A DNA stretch of 12,507 nt from Jimgerdemannia flammicorona (lineage: Eukaryota > Mucoromycota > Endogonomycetes > Endogonales > Endogonaceae): the NCBI GenBank assembly GCA_003990745.1, contig RBNI01005480.1, positions 1-12,507 on the forward strand, given 5' to 3'. Made by a program: the position numbers and the translations under genes. Of the stretch, positions 1-8,785 are shown piece after piece. Positions within the stretch are counted from its first letter, which is position 1, and each line of letters begins with the position of its first letter. The notes under the pieces were generated by a model that saw only the letters and a list, made by a program, of their open reading frames with translations, did not search any database and was not told where the DNA came from.

Positions 1-21
1 TTTTATAGTCACTTGGACTCC
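1..21 (-). repeat. Conserved 3' terminus, inverted copy of 12484-12504
   Basis: Contains TATAGTCACTTGGACTCC preceded by T residues. It is the exact reverse complement of 12484-12504. The two together look like terminal inverted repeats, but they are the 3' ends of two oppositely oriented LINE copies. Confidence 0.95.
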
Positions 22-22
22 A

Positions 23-28
23 TTTATT
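23..28 (-). promoter_or_regulatory. Polyadenylation signal AATAAA, left copy
   Basis: TTTATT on the plus strand is AATAAA on the element's strand, about 20 bases before the A-tail. That is the usual spacing for a cleavage and polyadenylation signal. The hexamer is conserved at the same place in the right copy. Confidence 0.7.
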
Positions 29-479
29 AACCGACATCTATAGTAATATTGATACAGCCTATGCCCTCAACCTATCCCACAGGGACCCCCCCCTCTTTAG
101 GTCTCACCAATAACACCCTGTCCACCTTTACCACAACTCTACCACTACTCTTCTCTACAATCATCCTTACTAGTCCCTTACATCTCCCCCCCTTGGGGCC
201 CCAACCAATCCACTATGCCTTGAAGAGCTCAAGCATCAGCCCCTCCCACCTCACTATCCTCAGCCTCACAGGCCTCCAAGGGCCCTTCTCAAAGATGCTC
301 TGCCAATGTTCTGCAAGCCCCACCCATATTGCAACAGCCCAACCAACTATCAGCCACTTATTCCCCACCCCCCCCACCAGCCTTGACTGCAGTGCTGCCC
401 ACTGCCCACCCACCTCAGGGTCAGGTGCCAGCACTCCCAATCTCTCCCCAACTACCTTTCAAAAATTCTCCATACTCTT

Positions 480-551
480 GCACTCCCCTAGCCAATGTTC
501 AGGAGTCTGCACCACCCCGCTCTCCTGCCCTACATTATGACACTCCTCACA
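480..551 (-). other. ORF2 C-terminal zinc knuckle, left copy (intact)
   Basis: Cys codons at 551-549 and 542-540, His at 497-495 and Cys at 482-480 give C-X2-C-X14-H-X4-C inside FDCEECHNVGQE...PEHWLGEC. The pattern resembles the zinc-binding region that follows the reverse transcriptase in many plant and fungal LINEs (zf-RVT type): Cys pair, then His-(aromatic)-x-x-x-Cys, then a bulky FW. Here the following FW reads F-stop (TGA 461-459). Confidence 0.75.
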
Positions 552-1598
552 ATCAAAGACCCCACCATCCACCAGATGACTAGCCCTAAAGTTTAGCATC
601 ACATTTCACCACAACAGCCTCCACCATGCTACTCAGAGTTTTGGCAGGAGCCATCTCAATATAACCTTGATCTAAGACCAGACACCTGCCAAGTCCCATC
701 TCTCTCTGATCCCAGCCCCTTGCCAGGTCTCTGGCCAAAGGTCCTGTCCCAGACCCCTAAGGCACTCCATACCCTCCTCTAAGTGGAAGTCCTCAACCAG
801 ATTCCCTCCCAACAAGAGCCAGTCTCACCTTCACATCTCCGGACCCCAGTTCTCATCCCCTTCAGTACCTTGCTAATGGATCCCAATGTGATGGGCCCCA
901 TCTACCACTCCCCACCAGAATCCTTTGTACCACATCCTCCAGCTACCATCTAAGACCACCAAGGACAGTAGATCACCTGAGCCACCCCATGGTGACACCC
1001 TCGCCTCCCACAAACACTGCATAAGGGGTACCCATTCTCCTCCTCTCAACTCACTGGCCCTCTTCATCCACCATGCCCTCAAGCAGAGTAGCCTCTTGGA
1101 AAAGTCCACCAGGCCAAGTCCTCCACGATCCACAGGAAGTGCTAGTACCTCCCAACCAATCTGACTCTGGCATCCAGCCCAGAGCCAAGAGCTGGCCATC
1201 TTGAGAAGCCTTTTAACCACTCACTTAGGGAAGTCCAAATGGTAGCCCAGATACCAAAGCTTTGGCATCCAATACACATTCAGAACAGTTACCCTCCCCA
1301 CCAGCGACACCTGTCTACCACCCCAACTCATCAGTACTTTCCTCCATTCTATCAGCTTGCACTCCCATCACCCCTTGGAAAGTAAAGAGCCATACACTGA
1401 GAAATAGATACCCAAGTACCGTACCACTCCTCCAGCTGGGACAATTGTTCCAATGATGTCCCCCCCTATGACTCCTTCTCCAAGGACTATTGTCTCACAC
1501 TTGTGCCAGTTGAGTTTTGCTCCAGAATATCTCTCATACCACTCAACTGTCTCCTTGAGCATAGCCACATCTGTCACCAAACCCAACCCAATCACCAT

Positions 1599-1610
1599 AT
1601 TATCTGTAAA
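1599..1610 (-). other. Reverse transcriptase catalytic box mutated to FTDN, left copy
   Basis: The codons TTT ACA GAT AAT occupy the place of the FADD/YADD box, between NWKVGA and MVIGLG. The second catalytic Asp has become Asn (GAT to AAT) and Ala has become Thr (GCA to ACA). Both are G-to-A on the coding strand. The right copy has FADD at the same place. Confidence 0.9.
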
Positions 1611-3719
1611 GGCCCCCACCTTCCAATTAATGCCCAAGATATTCAATCCACCAACTCTGCACTGGATCTGATCCAGTAATGGCTCCAGGGCGAAGGTATA
1701 AAGGATGGATGACAACAGATCTCCCTGCAGCACCCCCCTCCCCAAGGGGAAAGAGGCCCCCCTGTATCCATTTGCCAGAATTGCAGCCCAACTCCCTTCC
1801 AGTAATCCAATAAGTGACCAATACATGCCCACTGGTACTCCAATGCACATCAGTACTTTCTCCAGCCACACTCTCTGAACCCTATCATAGGCCTTCTCCT
1901 GGTCCAGGAAGACCAAGCAGCCATCTACCCCTGTAGCCCTAGCACCTTCAATAATACTGTAAACCTATACCATGCTATCTCGGATCAGCCAGCCCCCAAC
2001 AAAGCCTCACTGCTCCTTCTCCAGCACCTGTTGAGCCACACCCTATAGCCTTGCCACCAGGATTTTGGTGACTAGCTTGCAGTCCATATCCAGTAACATA
2101 ATTGGCCTCCAATTCTTCCAGTCCTTCTTATGCCCTTTGTCCTTGTACAGCAGGGATACCAGCCCCAACTGCTGCCCTCCAATTCACTCCCCGGTACTGA
2201 TGACGGCATCACACATCAGCAACATCTCCTCCAGAGTCTCCTCTATGGATGCCCTACATTTCCAAAAGTCCCAAGGCAAACCATCCTCTCCAGACACCGT
2301 TCCCAGAGTTGTTGATGCCAGAACTCGAAGGATCTCCTCTCCCAAAACTGGTCAGCCAAGATCCCCCAATCCTGCTGCAGGATTTGGGTGCCACTCTTCC
2401 AGATGCCTCTTAATGTCCTGCACCACCTCCCCTCCCTCCTCTTCACTCCAGAGGTTACTTCAGTGAGTGCTCAACTGACCAAGGATCCCCTGCACACCTA
2501 ATACCATCTCTCCCTCATCATTAAGGACTCCTTCCCACCAGTGTCTTGCTCTCCTAGCATGGAGGAGATGGGACAAAAACCTTATGGGCCTTTCTACTTC
2601 TTCCAATCCCTGCCACCATAGCCTTGCCACCATAGCCTGAGCCTGCACTGCTTCCTCCTTTCTCATCAAATCCTGCAGTTCCACCACTTCCAGCTTAGCC
2701 CACTTAGCCTTCCAATCCAATACCTCCTCCTCCTCCAGAAGCCCAGCCCAATTCAGAAGTAGTCTTTCTAGTCTCCTAGATGCCCATCAGACTTATCTCC
2801 TCCACTGAGCACCCCACTCCTTCCCCACTTCCCCCCAGTATCTCTGAGCTTCAGATTTCAGTCTACATTACCTATCTCCAATCCTCATCCCGGCTAGCCT
2901 CCAAACATTAACCTTGGAACATACCTCTACCACCTATGCATTCCACAGGTCCATCTCATCCAGCAGCAAAGAGTTCAGACACCAATGTCCTGGCCCCTCT
3001 CCACTGCCTCCAAACCTCCCACCTCTCTGAATACCTCAGTGATCTGACCAAGGGCACCACTCAACCTCCATCATCTCCCAAACTTTATTGCCCCAACACT
3101 CACCAGTCAGAACCCAATCAATCCTAGTACCAAGGCCTCCCACCCAGTAAGTATATAGCTGTCGATCTCCATCCTAAAGTCACATGGTATCCACTAGTGA
3201 GCTGAGTCTTTCCACCTCTTCCCAGTCCTTCAATCCACCACTCCTTCCTGTCATACCCTGTCCCCCATCAGTTCTGTCCAGTCTACTCTCCTGTACCATA
3301 TTAAAATCACCCCCCAGACAATCCACCCCAGCCTCAACCAAGAGTCCAGAATCCTGCAGATCTCCAATCCATGCCACTTGGGTCCCCCTCTCAGCTGGGC
3401 AGTAACAAGATCCCACCACAATTGAGTTCCATCCAGGCCTCTGCCATGTCCCCCACACTAATCTACTACCCCAATGTCCAATGTCCGCAATGTCCCCTTT
3501 CCCCTTCCTAACCAGGATTTCTACTTTACCCTGCCAAACTGCCTCCCCACCCCACTCTCTTGTCCATTCCAGTCCATCTTCCTCCCCCTCATACCATACA
3601 TCTTGAAGTAAGAAGAGATCCGCCTCCAGTTTCTTCAGCCATCCAAAAATCATACGTTGCCTCTCAGTCCCTCTAAGCCCATTGACGTTCAAAGAAAAAA
3701 TGTTGGTTATATTATTCAT

Positions 3720-3753
3720 AGTGAATTATTTGAGAGTGTTGATATCCCCACAT
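3720..3753 (-). other. ORF1-ORF2 spacer, left copy
   Basis: Thirty-four bases separate the ORF1 TAG from the ORF2 ATG. The spacer is AT-rich compared with both ORFs. It places ORF2 in a different frame from ORF1, so in this copy ORF2 would need re-initiation rather than readthrough. The corresponding right-copy spacer is 30 bases and keeps the frame. Confidence 0.75.
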
Positions 3754-5640
3754 CTACAGTTCTATGCTCACTTCCTCTCCAGCCAGGTCCAGGTTCCATT
3801 CTGCTGCAATCTCATCTTTCACATTTTGCTGTTTGTCCAGAGCTGCCAACAATTCTGCACAGTCCTCACTATCCACTATCTCTATAGATGCCCAGTGCTC
3901 CTCACACACCACCTGCTACTTTTCCAGTCCCTTTCATGGCCTCCACAGATAAGCTGCCCTTTCATTAGCAATACCCAAAAGCATGGCCTCCCTTGTCTTG
4001 GTGACCTCATACTCCTCCACCTCCAGAAGAGCTGCCATCATCTCATCCCTCAACTTCCTCATGACCTCCTCTCCTCTCAGCACTCGCCCCCAGAATTCCT
4101 CACTGATCACCCAGAAGTCAATCTCTCCCAGTTCCTCAGCTGCCACATTTTGCAGTGCCCTCAACAGCCACTTCTCCCCCCCAACCACCTCTGCTGCCAG
4201 TGCCAAATCTGCCTCTCCCTCCTTCCTCTCCTCAGTTTGCACAGACTCATCCCAACCATCCTCTGACACATCCTCCAACTCCCCCTCTCCTACCTCAGGA
4301 ACACCATACTGGATCTGATTATTATCTGCCATTGCTGTGTCCACTACCACCTCCTCTAGCCCCTGTCCCCCACTCTCCTTTGTCTTCTCCCCTTGCTGCC
4401 TGGCCTCTGCCCAGATGCTAGCACTTGCTCCAGTGCCCTCCTCCATAGCCCCCACCCTTTGCCCCTCATCCAAACTGGCCAGTAAGTCCTTCTGTAGCTG
4501 TCTCCCCTTTGCCTTCTCCCAGAGCACCTTGTCCATTCACACCTTTCTGCCCTCAATCACCTCCACTATCATCCTAGCCTCATAAGCCCTCCAAGCCCTT
4601 TGTCTCCTCTCCACAGCTCCCGCTAGGTCCTCAAGCACCTCCAGCAGGTCCTCCTCTTCTTCCTCTGACCCCTTCAGCCTTGAAACCTTACACTCTACCA
4701 GGCCCCACTTCAGTGCCACCAGCCAGTCCCTAGCCTTCCTGGTATTCTCCATCTCAAATAACCTCAGCCGGACGTCCACATCTCCTGTCCTGAGCTCAGT
4801 CCCCTCCTATACCCTAAACCCAATGTTGACCACCTCGCCGTACTCCTTCACCACATCTATGACCAGCCTCCTCACCTCCTCCTTCTTCACCATCTGCAAG
4901 TCCACAATCACCAGATGAACCACCCAGGGATCCCAGCACATACACCTTGCTATTGGCACCGAAATCCCTCCAACCACTACACCCTTCTCTACCATCTCTA
5001 GTAGCAAATCCTCCTCTTCAAACCCCACCTCGACTGCCTTCAGCTTCTTCAAAAACTTAACTGAGGCTGCACCCTTAACCTCGCTCACCAATAGCCTCAG
5101 CACCATCTTTGCCATCACTGCTAAGCCATGGAAGCACAATGTGATAGCGAATTCTGATCTTGATTTCTTAAGTAACGGGGCTGCCACTAGGTCTGTTACA
5201 CCATCCGCCAGGTCCCCAGGTCTCATGCCACTCCCCTGTCCAGGTCCCCCATCAGCCATCACATCTGGATTTTTTTCCAGATTGCCCATCACACTGTCAT
5301 CAGCAGTCACCGCACCAGCCACTACACCTCCAGCCCCACTATGCTGTCCCCCCAGAGGAGAGGCCTCCTTGCTACTTGTGGCAGCAGTCACCTTCCCCAG
5401 TTCCAGCCAGCCATCTAGCCCAGTCACCTGCTTTCCTATCCTGACTTTATCCACAAAGGTCATCCTCTCTCCCCCATATGGCCTTGCACCTCCTCTGCCA
5501 CCACTCCTGGCCCCGCATCCCCTCATCGAAGCACTTGGCATGCCAATACCAGCACCATGACCCCTCCCCACATATTGCCAGTCAAAGACACTGAGGCCCC
5601 CCTGTCCAGTACACTCACCAGAATGCGTGTTGCTCGCCAT
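3754..5640 (-). pseudogene. LINE ORF1: Gly/Arg-rich, RRM-like RNA-binding protein (left copy)
   Basis: About 628 codons from the ATG at 5640 (MASNTHSGECTG) to the TAG at 3756-3754, which aligns with the right copy's ORF1 stop. Residues 25-57 are Gly/Arg-rich (RGHGAG, GARSGGRGGARPYGGER), like RGG-type RNA-binding regions. Residues 118-300 are the best conserved between copies: NLEKNPDVMA, LAVMAKMVL, VKFLKKLKAVEVGFEE, then VVHLVIVDLQ...EYGEVVNIGFRV, which has the look of the RRM-like fold found in many LINE ORF1 proteins (inference). An acidic helical stretch, SEEEEEDLLEVLEDL, follows. AAEELGEIDFWVISEEFW lies near the C-terminal part. I see no CCHC zinc knuckle, although many LINE ORF1 proteins have one. 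There are four in-frame stops: TAG 4809-4807 (Trp in the right copy), TGA 4539-4537 (also TGA in the right copy), TGA 3936-3934 and TAG 3918-3916. No frameshift was seen. Confidence 0.85.
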
Positions 5641-6448
5641 TTTGATAGCACCAATACTTGAAGACATTGTTAAAAAGTATTTTCTGAGTCTTGTATCACC
5701 CGAATGATACTGGTAAAAGATGCTAACTAGTGATCTCAATGAACAGTTACTTAGAATATATCTTCTATAAGCAGTCATATAGATAATACAATATATCAGT
5801 ATTTGACAAAGTTGAGAAGTTGATCATAAGACTTTTCAGACTGTTAAAAGTCTTATATTGCATATACATTTCACATCTGCATTATATATTGATTACATCT
5901 CTCATCTATGAGCAGATATTTTAGAACATAATTTGGACTATTAAAAATTCCTTATATATAGGATTTTATAGTTATATTTGAGTTATATGTAGTTCTAGTT
6001 TTTGCATGTATTATGCATCACTTTACTATTCTAGATTGCATTCCATTTTTTTAGGGTACAGTTGGTATTCTTTTTTTTTTGGTTATATATCTCGTTGAGC
6101 AGGAGTGTTGGGAATATATAGATATATGACTTTATACCATTTCAACAGTTTTACATCATTCATCAGTAACATGTGAAATACCTGACTTACACAATTTGAA
6201 TAAACTGCTTCTTCTGTTTGTTACAACAAGGTTATGAGCCATGATCTACAACAGACTTGCACATTGGTGATATGACAAAACCTATCAAGATGTTTACATT
6301 GAGTGTAGGGCACTCTGTGACATCCTATCTTATCTTTTTTTATATCCAAAGCACCTCATTTCCGAGGGTTCAGTTTTGTGGTACTGATGGTTGTGTGAGA
6401 TCGACATCTCCTCTTCTCATGTCAGTTCAGGGCAGAGAACAGTAATGA
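5641..6448. other. AT-rich spacer between the 5' ends of the two elements; no gene recognised
   Basis: About 800 bases of markedly AT-rich sequence (TATATA runs, a T-tract at 6071-6080) with none of the purine/pyrimidine strand bias of the elements. It probably includes host DNA and possibly a 5' UTR of the left copy: that copy's ORF1 frame stays open from 5640 back to 5778. Short frames, such as the one at 6257-6445, show no recognisable protein. I see no tRNA, no clear tandem repeat and no palindrome. A host promoter or introns could be present, but nothing in the sequence proves it. Confidence 0.6.
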
Positions 6449-6782
6449 GTGTGGGGTGCTGATAGTGGCAGCAGTGCTGGGCAGATGGACAACAGAGTGG
6501 CAGCAGGTCTGCTCATGCAAGAAAGTATGGTCATAATTGGTTTATTTGCTGAAGCGGATGCAGGTGCCCAGGGTTTAGCTGATGCAGAAAATGGTTTTGG
6601 TGAGATAGTCTATGGCATACTGGAACAGTTCCAACAAATTCTCATAGACAGATCTTTCTCCAGTACCATTCAGGTTACACAACCTTTAGAAGGCACTTAC
6701 AACATCGTTTTTGGAGAAAAGAGACTAACAACATACCAACTGACAGGCAATCTGAGGTACATACTGAGTAGGGCAGCCCAAG
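6449..6782 (+). other. Open frame of unknown origin upstream of right-copy ORF1 homology
   Basis: From the ATG at 6449 the frame is open for more than 110 codons before alignment with the left copy begins, and it stays open to 6880. The start, MWGADSGSSAGQMDN, loosely resembles the left ORF1 start, MASNTHSGECTGQ. The rest (LMQESMVIIGLFAEADAG, IVYGILEQFQQILID, YNIVFGEKRLTTYQLTGNLR) has no counterpart in the left copy and is not low-complexity. It could be a longer original N-terminus of ORF1, an insertion, or a host exon. I do not recognise a family. It lies in the same frame as the later part of right ORF1 (7022 onward), but the homologous stretch from 6783 to about 7015 reads in another frame. 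Confidence 0.35.
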
Positions 6783-8755
6783 TGCTTTCAAATAGTAGCA
6801 GGTGGGGAGGGGCCCAGGCCTGGGGGGGGCATGAGGGGGCTGCTGGTGGGAGGATGTGGAAGAGGTGGTGGTATTGGTGACAGACAAGAGTCTGGGAGAG
6901 TGAGCTTTGTGGAGACAGTGAAGGGGAAGCAGTAGGCATTAGGGCTGAAGGGCTGGCTGAGAAGGGGCAAGGAGACTGTGAAGGCGGTGGCACATGGGGA
7001 GTAGCCCTTGGAAGGGGGGGCAGTGGAGCTGGGGGAGTAGTGGCTGAGAGGAGTGTGACTGCTGATGGCGATGGAACTGCCAATCTGGAAAAAAATCCAG
7101 ATGTGATGGCTATTGGCGAGGCTGAGTGGCTGAGGCTTGGAAGACAAGGAGATTTGGCAGATGGCATGATGGGCCTAGCAGTGGCCCTGTTACTCAAAAA
7201 ATTGATCTCAGCATTTGCAGTTACACTGTGCTTCTGGGGCTTAGTGGTGATGGCGAAAATGGTGCTGGGGCTTATTGCTAAGCAGGTGGCAGGAGTCATG
7301 TCAGTGAAGTTTTTGAAGGGACTAGAGGGTGTGGAGGTGGGTTTTGAGGAGGCTGAGCTGCTAGAGGAGGCACTGAAGGTTGGGTTGGTGGTTGGGGAGG
7401 TGTGTGTTCTGATGGCGAGGTGTCTGAAATGGGATGCAAAGGTGGTCCAACTGCTGGTGAAAGGAGTGTCCACAGTGATGGTGATGGAGATGAGAAAGAG
7501 AGTTGAGGATATCATGGCAGAGTATGGAGAGGTGGTGGATATCGGATTCAGGGTCTGGGAAGGGACCTCACTCAGGACTGGGAACATGGATGTAAGGATT
7601 CAGCTGACTGGGAAAGAAGCTACTGGAAAGGTGAGGGACTGGCCTTTGGTGATGGTCTGGAGAGCGATCTTGTGCAAGGTGATGAGGGTGAAGAGTAGTG
7701 ATGAGGAGGAAGAGGATTTATTAGAAGTGCTGGAAGAATTGGATAGTGCTGTGGAGTGGCAAGCAAAGGCTTGAAAGGCTTTTGTGGAGTTGATGCACCT
7801 GGAGGTAGTGGATGGAAAGAGGATTTGAGTGGACAAGGTGCAGTGGGAAAGGGCTCAGGGGTATAAGAGATAGAAAGATCTGCTGGCTAAACTGGGGAGC
7901 AAACCACAGGAGGATGTAAGCAAGATGAAGGGCATGGAAGGGGCAAAAGTGAGTGTCTGGGCTGGTGAGAGGAGTGGGAATGCTGGAGAGGAGACAGGGA
8001 AGGAGAAGGAGATGAAGATTATTGACCTATACACTGATGGCACCTTGGAGGTTTGGGATGAGGTCTGGGAAGGTTCCCCCACTCCTTCTCCTCTTATCAG
8101 GTGAGGCCTGGCTTCCAGAAACAAGATGGTGGAGGACATGATGATGCTGGAGACCCATTGGGTGAAATTCAGCATTCCAAAGGTAATGAATGGGGGACAT
8201 GTGGTGGCGGCCGGGGAAGAGGAACTGGTGGATGTCCCAGAGGTGTGGGATGAGGCTATGAGTGCTAGAGCTGACACCACAATGCTGGATGGAGGGAGGC
8301 CAGTGACCCCTGGAGGGAAGGAGGTGGGGAACCTACTTTGGATATACAGGATGATGAATAACCTGGTGGCAGAAGAGTTGGGGGAGGTGGACTTGTGAGT
8401 GATGGGTGATGAGCACTGGGCATGAATATTGCAGGGAGATAGAGTGATGATGGCACTGAAGGCAGAAATTCTTATGGTGTACCTGGAGGAGAAAGGGTGT
8501 GAGATGGACAATGAGTGGGAGGCAGAGATGGTGGTTGTCACTGGGAAGAGAGCTGAGTACTGTTGGAACAAGCGTCATGGATTGTAGCTTTGGCAGGAGG
8601 CTTGCATTGAGTATCAGGAGGAGTTTGAGGAGAAGGCAGATAGGGAGATGAATGAGCTGTTGGCTGGATTAGAGGCTCAGAGGGCTGAAGAGGAGGAGGT
8701 GATGGCAGAACATAATCTGGACACAGCACAGGAAGAGATGAGCATGGAGCAGTAG
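6783..8755 (+). pseudogene. LINE ORF1: RNA-binding protein (right copy, frameshifted)
   Basis: Ends at the TAG 8753-8755 after EEMSMEQ, aligned with the left ORF1 stop. The Gly-rich start (GGGMRG...GGCGRGGGIG, then RVSFVETVKGKQ) reads in one frame with stops. The homology moves to a second frame near the G7 run at 7014-7020 and stays there to 8755. The second part carries NLEKNPDVMA, GLVVMAKMVLGL, VKFLKGLEGVEVGFEE, the RRM-like EYGEVVDIGFRVWEG, the acidic DEEEEDLLEVLEEL and VAEELGEVDL. In-frame stops are at 7772, 7826, 7871, 8102, 8396, 8423 and 8585 (first base). Several replace residues that are Trp in the left copy (7772 and 8396). The stop at 7826 is shared with the left copy. No CCHC knuckle is seen. 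Confidence 0.85.
7014..7020 (+). other. G7 run near the frameshift in right ORF1
   Basis: Upstream of this run the left-copy homology follows one reading frame (through KGKQ and the GLKGWL segment). Downstream it continues in another (GSGAGGVVAE...VTADG, matching HSGAGGVVAG...VTADD). A one- or two-base slip in the G run is the simplest explanation, although the break could lie a few codons to either side. Confidence 0.55.
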
Positions 8756-8785
8756 AGATTAACTGATAACAAATTGTATTTCATT
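8756..8785 (+). other. ORF1-ORF2 spacer, right copy
   Basis: Thirty bases between the ORF1 TAG (8753-8755) and the ORF2 ATG (8786-8788). AT-rich like its left counterpart but little conserved in sequence. ORF1 and ORF2 are in the same frame here, separated by the TAG and a further TGA within the spacer. Confidence 0.75.

Larger units (their letters stand above)
1..71 (-). other. 3' UTR and A-tail of left copy
   Basis: Read on the minus strand, this is a UTR of about 66 bases after the ORF2 TAG, ending in the conserved terminus and at least four A residues that run to the window edge. It aligns with the right copy's UTR, including a shared GGT(T)AATAAA core, with small indels. Confidence 0.85.
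72..3719 (-). pseudogene. LINE ORF2: AP endonuclease - reverse transcriptase - zinc knuckle (left copy)
   Basis: The start is the ATG at 3719, which opens MNNITNIFSLNVNGLRG and aligns with the right copy's ATG. The end is the TAG at 74-72, aligning with the right copy's terminal TAG, giving about 1215 codons. Endonuclease motifs are NVNG (residues 11-14), LLQD (37-40), SCYCPA (104-109), GGDFN (136-140), RIDWVL and SDH (225-227). Reverse transcriptase motifs are LLYKDKG and WKNWRPI (around 2150-2105), FLDQEKAYD (from residue 604), RGVLQGDLLSS (1739-1707), FTDN (704-707), LNWHK and YLGIYFSVYG. A zinc knuckle C-X2-C-X14-H-X4-C sits at residues 1057-1080. The frame has more than twenty internal stops, including 3182, 3176, 3038, 2936, 2870, 2462, 2354, 2186, 2045, 2009, 1967, 1370, 1223, 875, 833, 827, 674, 635, 608, 461 and 215 (first base of each). 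I found no frameshift. FTDN in place of FADD, and QGDLLSS in place of QGDPLSP, mean catalysis is lost. Confidence 0.95.
1..5640 (-). mobile_element. LINE-type non-LTR retrotransposon, left copy (degenerate)
   Basis: Reading on the minus strand, the order is ORF1, a 34-base spacer, ORF2 (endonuclease, reverse transcriptase, zinc knuckle), a UTR of about 66 bases with AATAAA, and an A-tail at the window edge. This is the standard layout of an autonomous LINE. The 3' end is exact, because it matches the right copy's end. The 5' end is uncertain: I place it at the first plausible ORF1 ATG (5640), but the same frame stays open to 5778 in AT-rich sequence that could be 5' UTR or flank. Target-site duplications cannot be checked because the 3' flank lies outside the window. 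This copy keeps more CpG in the first part of ORF1 than the right copy, which suggests it is less decayed there. Confidence 0.95.

Noticed and set aside
1262..1290. Plus-strand reading LASNTHSEQ resembling the left ORF1 start MASNTHSG
   Set aside because: A six- or seven-residue match between arbitrary frames is expected by chance in a window this size, and it lies antisense to ORF2 with no further similarity.
6199..6204. AATAAA in the AT-rich spacer as a host gene's polyadenylation signal
   Set aside because: An AATAAA is expected by chance in sequence this AT-rich, and no coding region upstream supports it.
6257..6445. Small 62-codon plus-strand frame in the spacer
   Set aside because: Short, no recognisable family, no conserved counterpart, and within the expected length for chance frames.
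6697..7587. A 296-codon minus-strand open frame, with similar long Ser/Pro/Thr-rich frames at 7855-8571 (minus), 49-540 (plus) and 3682-4266 (plus)
   Set aside because: These lie antisense to LINE ORFs whose frames align between two copies. Their Ser/Pro/Thr bias is the complement of the G-rich coding strand, and the antisense frames are not conserved between the copies.
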